DNA of 64,000 bases from Gaiellasilicea sp963806955 (GTDB lineage: Bacteria > Actinomycetota > Thermoleophilia > Gaiellales > Gaiellaceae), in contig CAWDZG010000001.1 of NCBI GenBank assembly GCA_963806955.1, positions 310,001 through 374,000 on the forward strand. The letters run 5' to 3'. The notes beneath the pieces are model-generated. The model was not told the DNA's origin. It did not search any database and saw only the letters and a program-made list of their open reading frames with translations. This document shows positions 49,443 to 58,448 of this stretch, in pieces (positions within the stretch are counted from its first letter, which is position 1; the number at the start of each line of letters is the position of its first letter). The position numbers and the translations under genes are program-made.

Positions 49443-49945
49443 GTGAGCTCCTGCGCGAGCAGGTCGAGGAGGACGCCGTCGCGCCACTCGCCCTCCGGGC
49501 CGAGCCAGTACTCGCGCAGGACGCCGACGCGCCGGAAGCCGGCCTTCTCGTAGCAGCGGATCGCGCGCTCGTTCGCGGCGTCCGGGTCGATCACGAGCCG
49601 ATGGTGGCCCACCTCCTCGAGGAGATGCCGTGCGAGCGTGCGCACGGCGTCGGTGCCGAGGCCGCGACCGTGGTACGGCGTGCCGAGGAAGAGGTCGATG
49701 CCGGCGTGGCGGTAGTCGGGGTCGGTCTCCTCGTAGGACTGGATCATCCCCGCGACCTCGCCCTCGACGACGATCGCGTAGACGTCGACGTCCTCGTCCT
49801 CGCCCCGCGCCTTCTCGCCCACATGCGCGGGCGTGAGCCCGGGCCACCAGCGCGCCACCTCCGGATCCGAGCCCAGCTCGACGATCCGGGTGACGTCACC
49901 CTCGGCAAGCGGCCTGAGCACGACACGCTCTCCCCGCAGTTCCAT
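49439..49945 (-). CDS. GNAT N-acetyltransferase (RimJ/RimL-like)
   Basis: A 168-residue acetyltransferase: MELRGERVVLRPLAEGDVTRIVELGSDPEVARWW, AGIDLFLGTPYHGRGLGTDAVRTLARHLLEE (acetyl-CoA loop GRGLGTDAV) and VIDPDAANERAIRCYEKAGFRRVG. It may acetylate protein N-termini or aminoglycosides (AAC(6')-Ib-like layout); substrate unknown. ATG 49945 is chosen from homology to MELxGxRVxLRPL starts. Divergent from tlyA by 38 nt. Confidence 0.9.
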   Translation of the reverse strand: MELRGERVVLRPLAEGDVTRIVELGSDPEVARWWPGLTPAHVGEKARGEDEDVDVYAIVVEGEVAGMIQSYEETDPDYRHAGIDLFLGTPYHGRGLGTDAVRTLARHLLEEVGHHRLVIDPDAANERAIRCYEKAGFRRVGVLREYWLGPEGEWRDGVLLDLLAQELT

Positions 49946-49971
49946 GACGGTCTTGTACCACCCATGACCAC

Positions 49972-49986
49972 TACCCTTGGCGGATG
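49972..49986 (+). promoter_or_regulatory. Leaderless -10 for tlyA
   Basis: TACCCT at 49972-49977, six bases (TGGCGG), ATG at 49984. Confidence 0.5.
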
Positions 49987-50748
49987 AAGAAGCGCCTGGA
50001 CCTGCTGCTCGTCGAGCGCGGGCTGGCCGAGAGCCGGGCGCAGGCGCAGGCACTCGTGCTCGCCGGGCTCGTCGCCGGCTACGACAAGCCGGGACACCAG
50101 GTCGCCGAGGACGCCGAGCTGGAGGTCGAGCGCCCGCCGCGCTTCGTCTCGCGCGGCGGCGAGAAGCTCGCGAACGCGCTCGAGCAGCTGGAGGTCGAGC
50201 TCGACGGCCGCGACGCGATCGATGTCGGCGCGTCCACCGGTGGCTTCACCGACTACCTGCTCCAGCACGGGGTGGCGCGCGTGGTCGCGGTGGACGTCGG
50301 CTACGGGCAGCTGCACCCGAAGCTTCGCGACGACCCGCGGGTGACGGTGCTCGAGCGCACGAACGCGCGCGAGCTCACGGAGCTGCCGTATCGGCCGGAC
50401 CTGCTCGTCTGCGACGTCTCCTTCATCAGCGTTCGCACCGCGCTCCCGCCCGTCCTGCGCCTGCTCGAGCCCGGCTACGACGCGATCGTGCTCGTGAAGC
50501 CGCAGTTCGAGGCCGGCAAGGACGAGGTGGGGAGGGGAGGCGTCGTGCGCGACCCCGAGCTGCAGCGGCGCGTGATCAGGCAAGTCGTCGACGCCGCCCT
50601 CGCCTGGGGTGCGACGACCGTCGGCGTCGTAGACTCACGGCTGCCCGGCCCGAAGGGCAACCGCGAGTTCTTCGTCCACCTGATCGACAGCGCCGAACCC
50701 GTGCTCCTGGATGACATCGACGAGCGAATCGACCGTGCCGTCGGGTAG
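49984..50748 (+). CDS. tlyA: TlyA-family rRNA 2'-O-methyltransferase
   Basis: A 254-residue protein. S4 RNA-binding domain (1-60: KRLDLLLVERGLAESRAQAQALVLAGLV) then a Rossmann methyltransferase: DAIDVGASTGGFTDYLLQHGVARVVAVDVGYGQL, CDVSFISVRTALPPV, IVLVKPQFEAGKDEVGRGGVV. In mycobacteria TlyA methylates 16S C1409 and 23S C1920, giving capreomycin sensitivity. tlyA-nadK-recN is a conserved order. Confidence 0.95.
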   Translation: MKKRLDLLLVERGLAESRAQAQALVLAGLVAGYDKPGHQVAEDAELEVERPPRFVSRGGEKLANALEQLEVELDGRDAIDVGASTGGFTDYLLQHGVARVVAVDVGYGQLHPKLRDDPRVTVLERTNARELTELPYRPDLLVCDVSFISVRTALPPVLRLLEPGYDAIVLVKPQFEAGKDEVGRGGVVRDPELQRRVIRQVVDAALAWGATTVGVVDSRLPGPKGNREFFVHLIDSAEPVLLDDIDERIDRAVG

Positions 50749-51574
50749 CGCCGTCACGCGGGCTGCCGTGGTCACCCACGGCAAGCCGCAGACGATCGGG
50801 CCCGCGCTCGCGCGTCTGAGCACCGTCGCACGCGAGGCGGGCGTCGAGCTGCGCATGGGCGCGGCGGAGGCCGAGAAGCACGGCCTCCAGCCCGAGGACG
50901 GCGACGGCACCGACGTCGATCTTGCGGTCGTGCTCGGCGGTGACGGGACGATGCTGCGGGCGCTCGCCCGCTTCCTCGGCACGGGCGTGCCCGTGATCGG
51001 CGTCAACTTCGGCCGCGTCGGCTTCCTGGCGTCGGTCGAGCAGAGCCAGCTCGAGACCGGCCTCGCGCGGGTCTTCGCCGGCGAGTACCACGTCGAGGAG
51101 CTGCCGACGCTCGACGTCGAGGTCGGGGACGAGCGGCGGGTGGCGGTCAACGACCTCGTCGTCACGAGTGCCGTCGTCGGCCGGATGATCCAGCTCGAGT
51201 GGGCCGTCGGCGGCGGCGGCCTGGGCCGGCTCGCCTGCGACGGCGTCGTGTGCGCGACCCCGCCCGGGTCGACGGGCTACAACTTCTCGAACGGCGGCCC
51301 GGTGCTCGTCTGGGGGCTCGACGCGATGGCGATCACCTTCGTCGCGCCGCACTCGCTCAACGCGCGGCCGCTCGTCGTCCCGCGCGGCGGCGAGCTGATC
51401 GTCTGGAACCGGACGCCCGACGTCTCCGCGACCGCGCTCGTGGACGGCCACCGTGTCGCCGACCTCGCTCCCGGCGCGCGCACGGTCGCCCGGCTCGGCG
51501 AGCAGCGCTCGCTCCTCGCGACGCTGCCCGAGATCACCTTCTTCAGCCGGTACGGGCGGACGTTTGCTTCGTAG
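50711..51574 (+). CDS. nadK: NAD kinase
   Basis: A 287-residue ATP-NAD kinase: VVLGGDGTMLRALARF (GGDGT), GVNFGRVGFLASVE, LACDGVVCATPPGSTGYNFSNGGPVLVW, and VVPRGGELIV. ATG 50711 gives a 38-nt overlap with tlyA; GTG 50735 is an alternative start with a shorter overlap. The overlap implies coupled translation. Makes NADP+. Confidence 0.95.
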   Translation: MTSTSESTVPSGSAVTRAAVVTHGKPQTIGPALARLSTVAREAGVELRMGAAEAEKHGLQPEDGDGTDVDLAVVLGGDGTMLRALARFLGTGVPVIGVNFGRVGFLASVEQSQLETGLARVFAGEYHVEELPTLDVEVGDERRVAVNDLVVTSAVVGRMIQLEWAVGGGGLGRLACDGVVCATPPGSTGYNFSNGGPVLVWGLDAMAITFVAPHSLNARPLVVPRGGELIVWNRTPDVSATALVDGHRVADLAPGARTVARLGEQRSLLATLPEITFFSRYGRTFAS

Positions 51575-53204
51575 CCTCCGGATCGAGAATCTCGTCCTCG
51601 TGCGCGAGGCCGAGCTGACGCCCGCCGCCGGGCTGACGGCGATCACCGGCGAGACCGGCGCCGGGAAGACGATCCTGACGCAGGCGATCGGGCTGCTGCT
51701 GGGCGCGAAGGGCGACGCGGGCATCGTCGGCGCGGCCGGCACGGAGGCCTACGTGGAGGCGGAGCTGGACGTGCCCGAGGGCTTCTTCGACGACGAGGAG
51801 CTGGCCGCCCTCGCCGAGCTCGCGCCCGAGGACGAGCCCGGCCTGGTGCTCGCGCGGCGCGTGTTCGCCGACGGGCGCACCCGCGCGTACGCCTGGGGCC
51901 GCGCCGTCGCCCGCGAGGATCTGGCCGCCGCCGCCGAGCGTCTGATCGCGATGTCAGGGCAGTTCGAGCAGAGGCGGCTCGGCCGCCCTTCGTACCAGCT
52001 CGACGTGCTCGACGCGTTCTGCGGCGACCAACAGCTTCGGCGCCGCCGCGAGGCACGGCTCGCCTGGCGCGAGCTCGCCGCTGCCCGCAAGCGCCACGAC
52101 GAGCTGACCCGCGACGCAGCCGCGGAGGAGTCGCGGCTGCGCGAGCTCGCCGCGCTCGTCGAGGCAACGGACGGCTTCGCCCCCGGCCTGGAGCAGGAGC
52201 TTCGCGACGAGCGCGAACGGCTGCGCCACGTGACCGAGCTGGCGGAGGGCGCGGCTCGTGCCGCCGAGGCACTCGCGCCCGAGGAGGGGGAGGGCGCCGC
52301 CGGCCTCGCAGGCGTGGCGGAGCGGGCGGTCGCTCCGCTCGAGCGCCTGGCTCCGGAGCTCGCGCGCGCCGGTGAGGAGCTGCGGGACGTCGAGCTGCGC
52401 CTGCGCGAGCTCGGCTCCGACCTGCGCGGCTTTCTCGCCTCCCTCGAGGCCGAGCCGGACCGGCTCGAGCAGGTCGAGAGCGAGCTGGAGCGGATCTCCG
52501 ACGCTCGCCGGCGGTTCGGTGCCGTCGACTACGACGATCTGCTCGCGCGGGCGACGGCGGCCGAGGCGGAGCTCGCGGCACTCGCGGGCGGACTGGATCC
52601 CGTCACCGCCGCGGCGGAGGCGCTCGCGGCGGCCGGGGAGCGAATGGCGGCGCTGGCGGCGGGCCTACGCGAAGCGCGGACGGAGGCCGCGGACCCGTTC
52701 GCGGCCGCGGTCGCCGCGGAGCTGCGCGGCGTCGGCATGGGCGAGGGCGAGTTCCGCGCCGAGCTACGCGAGCGCGAGCAGGGCCCGAGCGGCGGCGACG
52801 AGGTCGTCTTCCTGATCCGCCCGAACGCGGGCCTCCCGTTCGGGCCGGTGGCGGAAACGGCGTCGGGTGGCGAGCTCTCGCGCGTTGCGCTCGCGATCGC
52901 CGCTGTGGGCGGGGGCGAGACGATGGTCTTCGACGAGATCGATGCCGGCGTCGGCGGCGAGACCGCGCACGCAGTCGCGGCGACGTTGAAGCGGCTGGCC
53001 GAGCGGACGCAAGTGCTCACGATCACGCACCTGCCCCAGATCGCGAATGTCGCCGACGGCCACTACCGGGTCGTGAAGATCCCCGGCGACCCGACCCACG
53101 CCGATCTGATTCACACCAGGATCGAGCGGCTCGACGACGCCCAGCGCCGCGACGAGCTCGAGCGGATGGCCGGCGGCAAGGAGTTCATCGCTTCGCTGCG
53201 CTGA
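51564..53204 (+). CDS. recN: DNA repair protein RecN
   Basis: A 546-residue SMC-like ATPase: Walker A in ITGETGAGKTILTQAIGLLLG, coiled-coil arms 150-390 rich in Glu/Arg/Ala, signature TASGGELSRVALAIAAV, Walker B TMVFDEIDAGVGG, and THLPQIANVADGHYRV. TTG at 51564 is taken as start (LLRSLRIENLVLVREAEL), overlapping nadK by 11 nt. Acts in recombination repair of double-strand breaks. Confidence 0.95.
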   Translation: MLRSLRIENLVLVREAELTPAAGLTAITGETGAGKTILTQAIGLLLGAKGDAGIVGAAGTEAYVEAELDVPEGFFDDEELAALAELAPEDEPGLVLARRVFADGRTRAYAWGRAVAREDLAAAAERLIAMSGQFEQRRLGRPSYQLDVLDAFCGDQQLRRRREARLAWRELAAARKRHDELTRDAAAEESRLRELAALVEATDGFAPGLEQELRDERERLRHVTELAEGAARAAEALAPEEGEGAAGLAGVAERAVAPLERLAPELARAGEELRDVELRLRELGSDLRGFLASLEAEPDRLEQVESELERISDARRRFGAVDYDDLLARATAAEAELAALAGGLDPVTAAAEALAAAGERMAALAAGLREARTEAADPFAAAVAAELRGVGMGEGEFRAELREREQGPSGGDEVVFLIRPNAGLPFGPVAETASGGELSRVALAIAAVGGGETMVFDEIDAGVGGETAHAVAATLKRLAERTQVLTITHLPQIANVADGHYRVVKIPGDPTHADLIHTRIERLDDAQRRDELERMAGGKEFIASLR

Positions 53205-53205
53205 G

Positions 53206-54306
53206 ATGGCCACCCTGATCGAGCACACCGGCACGGCGCGTCTCGGCAGGCGCACGAAGGAGCTCGTGCGCCGCCTGGTCTCGGACGACATCGCGATCAT
53301 CGACCACACCGACCTCGACCGCGTCTCGGCCGAGGAGCTCGTCGAGTCGGGCGTGCGCGTGGTCGTCAACGTCTCCCCGTCGCAGTCGGGCCGATACCCG
53401 AACCCTGGCCCGCTGCTGCTCGTCCGCGGTGGCGTCCGGCTGATCGACGTGGCGGGTGTCGAGCTCTTCGAGGAGATCTCGGACGGCGAGGAGCTCACCG
53501 TCCGTGGCGGCAGCCTGTTCCGCAACGGCACGTGCATCGCGAGCGGCCGCACGCTCGAGGAGCCGGAGCTCGCGGGCGCGCTCGAGGAGCAGCAGAGCCG
53601 CGTCACCGAGGCGCTCCAGGACTTCGCCGACAACACGCTGCGGTATCTGCGGGAGGAGGGGCGGCTGCTGACCGAGGGGATCGAGTTTCCCGGCCTACGG
53701 ACGACCTTCCGCGACCGCCACGCCCTCGTCGTCGCGCGTGGGCCGGGTCACAAGCGCGACCTGCGCATGGTCAGGCCGTACGTGCGCGACTTCCGTCCGG
53801 TGCTCGTCGCAGTCGACGGCGGCGCCGAGGCGCTGCGCGAGGAGGGCTGGAGGCCGGACGTGATCGTCGGCGACATGGACTCCGTCACGGACGAGACCCT
53901 CCACTGCGGCGCCGAGCTGCTCGTCCACGCCTACGAGGGGGGTCACGCGCCCGGCGAGGAGCGGCTGCGCCGGCTCGGGATCCCGTTCCAGACCGTCGCC
54001 GCCCCCGGGATCTCCGAGGACATCGCCCTGCTGCTCGCCCACGAGAAGGGCGCCGAGCTGATCGTCGCCGTCGGCACGCACTTCAACCTGGTGGAGTTCC
54101 TCGAGCGGAGCCGGGCCGGCATGTCCTCGACCTTCGTCACCCGGCTGAAGGTGGGGGAGATCCTGATCGACGCGAAGGGCGTGTCGCGCCTTGTCAGCCG
54201 CCGCGTCGGGGTGTGGCCGATCGCCGCGTTCGTGGTCGCGGCGCTCGCCGCCTTGCTCGTCGTCGTGCTCGCCTCCCCGGCGCTGCGCAACGTCTTCGGC
54301 CTCTAG
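53206..54306 (+). CDS. steA: SteA-like cell division protein with TPK-like domain
   Basis: A 366-residue protein: N-terminal domain (1-160), a thiamine-pyrophosphokinase-like middle part (VARGPGHKRDLRMVRPYVRDFRPVLVAVDGGAEALREEGWRPDVIVGDMDSVTDE) and a C-terminal membrane helix (WPIAAFVVAALAALLVVVLAS). In corynebacteria SteA and SteB form a membrane complex that controls the RipA cell-separation hydrolase. Located recN-steA-steB, as there. Its TAG stop begins the TAGGCT before steB. Confidence 0.9.
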   Translation: MATLIEHTGTARLGRRTKELVRRLVSDDIAIIDHTDLDRVSAEELVESGVRVVVNVSPSQSGRYPNPGPLLLVRGGVRLIDVAGVELFEEISDGEELTVRGGSLFRNGTCIASGRTLEEPELAGALEEQQSRVTEALQDFADNTLRYLREEGRLLTEGIEFPGLRTTFRDRHALVVARGPGHKRDLRMVRPYVRDFRPVLVAVDGGAEALREEGWRPDVIVGDMDSVTDETLHCGAELLVHAYEGGHAPGEERLRRLGIPFQTVAAPGISEDIALLLAHEKGAELIVAVGTHFNLVEFLERSRAGMSSTFVTRLKVGEILIDAKGVSRLVSRRVGVWPIAAFVVAALAALLVVVLASPALRNVFGL

Positions 54307-54321
54307 GCTGGGCCGCGCGTG
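54304..54321 (+). promoter_or_regulatory. -10 overlapping the steA stop codon
   Basis: TAGGCT at 54304-54309; TAG is the steA stop. Nine bases later, GTG at 54319. Confidence 0.4.
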
Positions 54322-55197
54322 TTCGACTTCCGCTACTACGTCGCCTCGATCGCCGGGCTCTTCCTGATGCTGGCGGTCGGGATCCTGCTCGGGGTCGGCA
54401 TCTCGGGGCGGGGGTTCGTCGACGACGCCGAGCGCGACCGGCTGAACGGCAACATCGCGCAGCTCCGCAGCGAGCTCGAGACGGCGACTGCGACGCGTGA
54501 CGACCTCGAGCGGCGACAGCGGGCGGCCGAGGAGTTCGTCGAGAGCGCCTATCCCGTGCTCGTCCAGGACCGGCTGGCCGGAAAGCGCTTCGCCGTGCTC
54601 GTGCTCGGCTCCGTCGACCGGTCGCTGGCCTCGGTGCAGCGGGCGATCGACGACGCCGGCGGACGGGTCGAGCGGATGCATGCGCTCAAGCTCGAGCTGC
54701 CGGTCGACGCGGTCCAGGCGCAGCTGACCACGCGCGCGGGCCTGGGCGGCTACGTCGGCGAGGATCAGCTCGGCAACCTCGGCCGCGACCTCGGCCGGGA
54801 GCTCGTCGACGGCGGCGAGACGCCGCTCTGGGACACGCTGGTCGGCCAGATCGTCGAGGAGCTCTCGGGCGACCTCGCCGAGCCGGTCGACGGCGTCGTC
54901 GTGATCCGCTCCGCCGCACCGCAGGAGGGCGGGACGGCGCGCTTCCTCGCCGGTGTCTACCAGGGCATCGGCAGCACGGGTGTTCCGGCGGTCGGTGTCG
55001 AGCCGGCGCGCGTCGAGCAGAGCGCGATTCCCGTCTTCCAGCGCCACCGGCTCTCGACCGTCGACGGGATCGACACCGAGCTCGGCCGGCTCGCGCTCGT
55101 GTTGCTGCTCGGCGAGGCCGACCCGGGCGACTACGGCGTCCGCGACACCGCCGACGACGGCATCCTGCCCCCGATTCAGCCGTTGCCCGCCGGGTGA
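54319..55197 (+). CDS. steB: SteB/MctB-type copper transporter-like membrane protein
   Basis: A 292-residue protein: short N-terminal membrane helix (FDFRYYVASIAGLFLMLAVGILLGVGI), coiled coil (RDRLNGNIAQLRSELETATATRDDLERRQRAAEEF), then a globular outer domain (KRFAVLVLGSVDRSLASVQRAIDDAGG...). This is the MctB/SteB layout (DUF3186). Partner of the SteA-like protein just upstream. Its stop overlaps the glycosyltransferase by 4 nt. Confidence 0.88.
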   Translation: MFDFRYYVASIAGLFLMLAVGILLGVGISGRGFVDDAERDRLNGNIAQLRSELETATATRDDLERRQRAAEEFVESAYPVLVQDRLAGKRFAVLVLGSVDRSLASVQRAIDDAGGRVERMHALKLELPVDAVQAQLTTRAGLGGYVGEDQLGNLGRDLGRELVDGGETPLWDTLVGQIVEELSGDLAEPVDGVVVIRSAAPQEGGTARFLAGVYQGIGSTGVPAVGVEPARVEQSAIPVFQRHRLSTVDGIDTELGRLALVLLLGEADPGDYGVRDTADDGILPPIQPLPAG

Positions 55198-56405
55198 GCG
55201 AGCCAGCGGCGATTCTCGTCGCCGCCCGCGACGAGGAGGGGCGGATCGGCGAGACGGTTGCCGAGCTGCGGCGGAGGTTTCCCGGCGCGAGCGTGCTCGT
55301 CGCGGACGACGGCTCGCGCGACGGGACCGCCGACGAGGCCGAACGCGCCGGCGCCCGGGTGCTCCGGCTGCCGCACCGCGGGAAAGGCCAGGCGCTCACG
55401 CTCGCCGAGCGCGAGGCGCCCGCAGGCACCCTGCTCCTCTGTGACGCCGACCTGCGCGGCGAGCTCGCGCCGCTGCTCGAGCCCGGCGGCGACCTCCGCA
55501 TCGCAGCCTTCGCCCGCAAGCAGGGCGGCGGCTTCGGGGTCGCGAAGGAGGCGGCGCGCACGCTGATCCGCTGGGCCGGCGGCTTCGAGGCGCGCGAGCC
55601 GCTCTCCGGCCAGCGGGCGCTCTCACCGGCGGCGCGGAAGCAGGTCTTCCCGCTCGCGGCCGGGTTCGGCTGCGAGGCCGCGATGACCGTGGACGCCGTC
55701 CGCGCCGGGCTCGAGGTGGAGGAGGTCGAGCTGCCGCTCGAGCACCGGGCGACGGGACGCGACCTGCGCGGCTTCCTGCACCGCGGCCGTCAGCTCCGCG
55801 ACATCGCGCTGGCTTTCGGGCCTCAGGGACGGAATCATCGCGGCCTGCGCCTGCCGCTGCTCGGCTGGGTCGCCGCGGTGCCGCACCCGGGGCTGCTCCC
55901 GGTCGCAGCGATCGGTGTCGCCGACGACCTCTGGGGCGGCCGGGAGCGCGGCTTCCGCGAGCATCTGCGCGCGGGCCGGACGACGGGGGTGCTCAAGCTC
56001 GTCGGGATCCCGCTCTACGGGCTCGTGCGGACGCGGTCGCTCTCGGGAGCGCTGCTCGTCGGGCTCGCCGCGAACATGCTCAACCAGCTCGACACGAAGC
56101 CCGGCCGGGCGCTCAAGGTCTACCTGGCGCTCTCGCTTCCCCTGCGCGCGCCGAAGACGATGGCCGTCCTGCTCGCTCCCTACGATCTGGGCGAGATGGC
56201 GATGCTGGGGGACTCGGGCTCGAACACGCTGGGCGCCATGCTAGGTTTACGTTCCGTGGAGAGGCTCACGGAGAGGCAGCGCTGGAGCGCGATCGCGGCG
56301 CTCGCGGGCCTCACCTTCCTCGGCGAGCGGCGGTCGCTCGGCGTGCTGATCGAGACGACGCCCGTGTTTCGCGAGCTCGACCGGTGGGGGAGGCAACCCG
56401 TATGA
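55194..56405 (+). CDS. Fusion of a GT2-like and a MraY/WecA-like domain
   Basis: A 403-residue protein. Residues 1-215 resemble GT2: ILVAARDEEGRIGETVAEL, LVADDGSRDGTADEA, KGQALTLAE and LLLCDADL. From about 240 the sequence turns to MraY/WecA-type motifs: GVADDLWGG (DD), GFREHLRAGRTTGVLKL, NMLNQLDTKPGRALK and EMAMLGDSGSNTLGAMLGL. Only a few hydrophobic segments are visible, fewer than the ten helices of MraY. It sits between steB and pyrG, so an envelope polymer role is likely. GTG and ATG overlaps on both sides. Confidence 0.78.
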   Translation: MSEPAAILVAARDEEGRIGETVAELRRRFPGASVLVADDGSRDGTADEAERAGARVLRLPHRGKGQALTLAEREAPAGTLLLCDADLRGELAPLLEPGGDLRIAAFARKQGGGFGVAKEAARTLIRWAGGFEAREPLSGQRALSPAARKQVFPLAAGFGCEAAMTVDAVRAGLEVEEVELPLEHRATGRDLRGFLHRGRQLRDIALAFGPQGRNHRGLRLPLLGWVAAVPHPGLLPVAAIGVADDLWGGRERGFREHLRAGRTTGVLKLVGIPLYGLVRTRSLSGALLVGLAANMLNQLDTKPGRALKVYLALSLPLRAPKTMAVLLAPYDLGEMAMLGDSGSNTLGAMLGLRSVERLTERQRWSAIAALAGLTFLGERRSLGVLIETTPVFRELDRWGRQPV

Positions 56406-58054
56406 CGGAGCATCAGACCAAGTACATCTTCGTCACCGGCGGCGTCGTCTCCGCGCTCGGCAAGGGGATCGTCGCCGCCTCGCTCGGCCGGCTGCTGAAG
56501 GCGCGCGGCCTCCGGGTCCAGGCCCAGAAGTTCGATCCGTACCTGAACGTCGACCCCGGCACGATGAGCCCGTTCCAGCACGGCGAGGTGTTCGTGACCG
56601 AGGACGGCGCCGAGACCGATCTCGACATCGGGCACTACGAGCGCTTCATCGACGAGAACATGTCGCGGAACGCGAGCCACAGCGCCGGCTCGGTCTGGGA
56701 CGCCGTGCTGCGCAAGGAGCGCAAGGGCGAGTTCCTCGGCGCGACCGTGCAGGTGATCCCGCACATCACGAACGAGATCAAGGCGCGGATCAAGCGCGCG
56801 GCGAAGGCGGCGCCGGCCGACATCGTCATCTCCGAGATCGGCGGCACGGTGGGCGACATCGAGTCGCTGCCGTTCCTCGAGGCGATCAGGCAGTTCCGAC
56901 GCGAGGTCGGGCCCGAGAACGTGCTCTACCTCCACTGCACGCTCGTGCCCTACATCGAGGCGGCGGGCGAGCTGAAGACGAAGCCGACGCAGCACTCGGT
57001 CAACGAGCTGCGCCGGATCGGTATCCACCCCGACGTGATCGTCTGCCGCTCGCACGAGGAGCTGTCACAGGAGATCAAGGACAAGATCGCCCTGTTCGCC
57101 GACGTCGACATCCGCTCCGTCGTCGCCTCCCCCGACGTCTCCGACGTCTATCTCGTCCCGGCGGTGCTGCGGGCCCAGGGCCTCGACGACCTCGTCGTCG
57201 AGCAACTCGGGATCGACGCTCCGCCCGCCGTGCTCGGCGAGTGGCAGGATCTGATCGACCGGATCGGGGAGCCGCGCGAGCCGGTCACGATCGCTCTCGT
57301 CGGCAAGTACGTGAAGCTGCACGACGCCTACCTGTCGGTGCACGAGGCGCTCAAGCACGCGGGCGTCCAGCAGGGCGCACAGGTGCGCGTGCAGTGGGTC
57401 GACGCCGAGAACATGTCCTACGACGAGACCGCCGAGCTCCTCGAGGGCGTCGACGGCGTGCTCGTCCCGGGTGGCTTCGGCTCGCGCGGCTGGGAGGGGA
57501 AGATCCTCGCGTGCCGCGTCGCACGCGAGCGTGGGATCCCGTACCTCGGCATCTGCCTCGGCATGCACGTCGCCGTCTCGGAGTTCGCGCGCAACGTCGC
57601 CGGGCTCGACGGCGCGAACTCGACCGAGATGGACCCCGAGACGCCGTATCCGGTGATCGACCTGCTGCCCGAGCAGAAGGAGATCGAGGATCTCGGCGGC
57701 ACGATGCGCCTCGGTGCGCAGGCCGTCGAGCTGGCGGCCGGGACGCGCGCCCGTGAGACCTACGACGAGGCGGTGATCCACGAGCGCCACCGGCATCGGT
57801 ACGAGGTGAACAACCAATACCGGCAGCAATTGATCGACGCGGGCCTCGTCGTCTCCGGGACGTTCCAGGAGGGGCGGCTCGTCGAGGTGATCGAGCTACC
57901 CGACCATCCGTGGTTCGTCGCGAGCCAGTTCCACCCGGAGTTCAAGTCCCGCCCGACGCGGCCTGCGCCGCTCTTCCGGGATTTCGTCGCCGCCGCGCTC
58001 GAGCGCGGGCGCTCGCGGCAGGGAGCTCCGTTGCGCGCCTCCGCCGCCGGTTAG
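56402..58054 (+). CDS. pyrG: CTP synthase
   Basis: A 550-residue enzyme, UTP + Gln + ATP to CTP. N-terminal synthase: KYIFVTGGVVSALGKGIVAASLGRLLKARG, KFDPYLNVDPGTMSPFQHGEVFVTEDGAETDLDIGHYERF. C-terminal class I glutaminase: GVLVPGGFGSRGWEGK, nucleophile Cys in YLGICLGMHVAVSEFARN, and His/Glu in ASQFHPEFKSRP. Normal length. ATGA overlap with the upstream gene. Confidence 0.97.
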   Translation: MTEHQTKYIFVTGGVVSALGKGIVAASLGRLLKARGLRVQAQKFDPYLNVDPGTMSPFQHGEVFVTEDGAETDLDIGHYERFIDENMSRNASHSAGSVWDAVLRKERKGEFLGATVQVIPHITNEIKARIKRAAKAAPADIVISEIGGTVGDIESLPFLEAIRQFRREVGPENVLYLHCTLVPYIEAAGELKTKPTQHSVNELRRIGIHPDVIVCRSHEELSQEIKDKIALFADVDIRSVVASPDVSDVYLVPAVLRAQGLDDLVVEQLGIDAPPAVLGEWQDLIDRIGEPREPVTIALVGKYVKLHDAYLSVHEALKHAGVQQGAQVRVQWVDAENMSYDETAELLEGVDGVLVPGGFGSRGWEGKILACRVARERGIPYLGICLGMHVAVSEFARNVAGLDGANSTEMDPETPYPVIDLLPEQKEIEDLGGTMRLGAQAVELAAGTRARETYDEAVIHERHRHRYEVNNQYRQQLIDAGLVVSGTFQEGRLVEVIELPDHPWFVASQFHPEFKSRPTRPAPLFRDFVAAALERGRSRQGAPLRASAAG

Positions 58055-58413
58055 TCGGCCGCGGGCCAGCAGATGCCGATGTAGAGCGGCATGCCACCGA
58101 CGGTCGTCTCGGAGGCGCGGAAGTGCATCGGCAGCTCCGACCCATCCTTGTGGCGGAGCATCGTGGCGCCGTCGTGGCGCTTGCGACGCCGCATCTCGTC
58201 GTAGTCGCGGGCGGCGTCCCCGTTCACGGCAACATCCGTGACCCGCAGGTCGAGCAGCTCGTGCCGCTCGTAGCCGAGCAGCTTGCACGCATAGGCATTG
58301 ACGGCGAGATAGCGGCCCTGCTCGTCTGCGACGAACACCGCCACCGGTCCGCACTCGAGCGCTTCGCCGATCAGCGACATCTGGATCAGGTCGTTGGCGA
58401 CGGCGGCGGCCAT
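58051..58413 (-). CDS. Single PAS-domain protein
   Basis: A 120-residue protein that is almost only one PAS domain: ALECGPVAVFVADEQGRYLAVNAYACKLLGYERHELLDLRVTDVAVNG... DGATMLRHKDGSELPMHFRASETTVGGMPLYIGICWPA. No output domain, so it may sense and act on a partner. TACAAT (58427-58422) is eight bases before the ATG. The stop overlaps pyrG by 4 nt, convergently. Confidence 0.88.
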   Translation of the reverse strand: MAAAVANDLIQMSLIGEALECGPVAVFVADEQGRYLAVNAYACKLLGYERHELLDLRVTDVAVNGDAARDYDEMRRRKRHDGATMLRHKDGSELPMHFRASETTVGGMPLYIGICWPAAD

Positions 58414-58421
58414 TCGCGGAG

Positions 58422-58427
58422 ATTGTA
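58422..58427 (-). promoter_or_regulatory. -10 for PAS gene
   Basis: Minus-strand TACAAT, eight bases before the ATG at 58413; the closest match to the TATAAT consensus in the set. Confidence 0.45.
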
Positions 58428-58448
58428 GAAGTTTCCGGGAGGTTTTGC

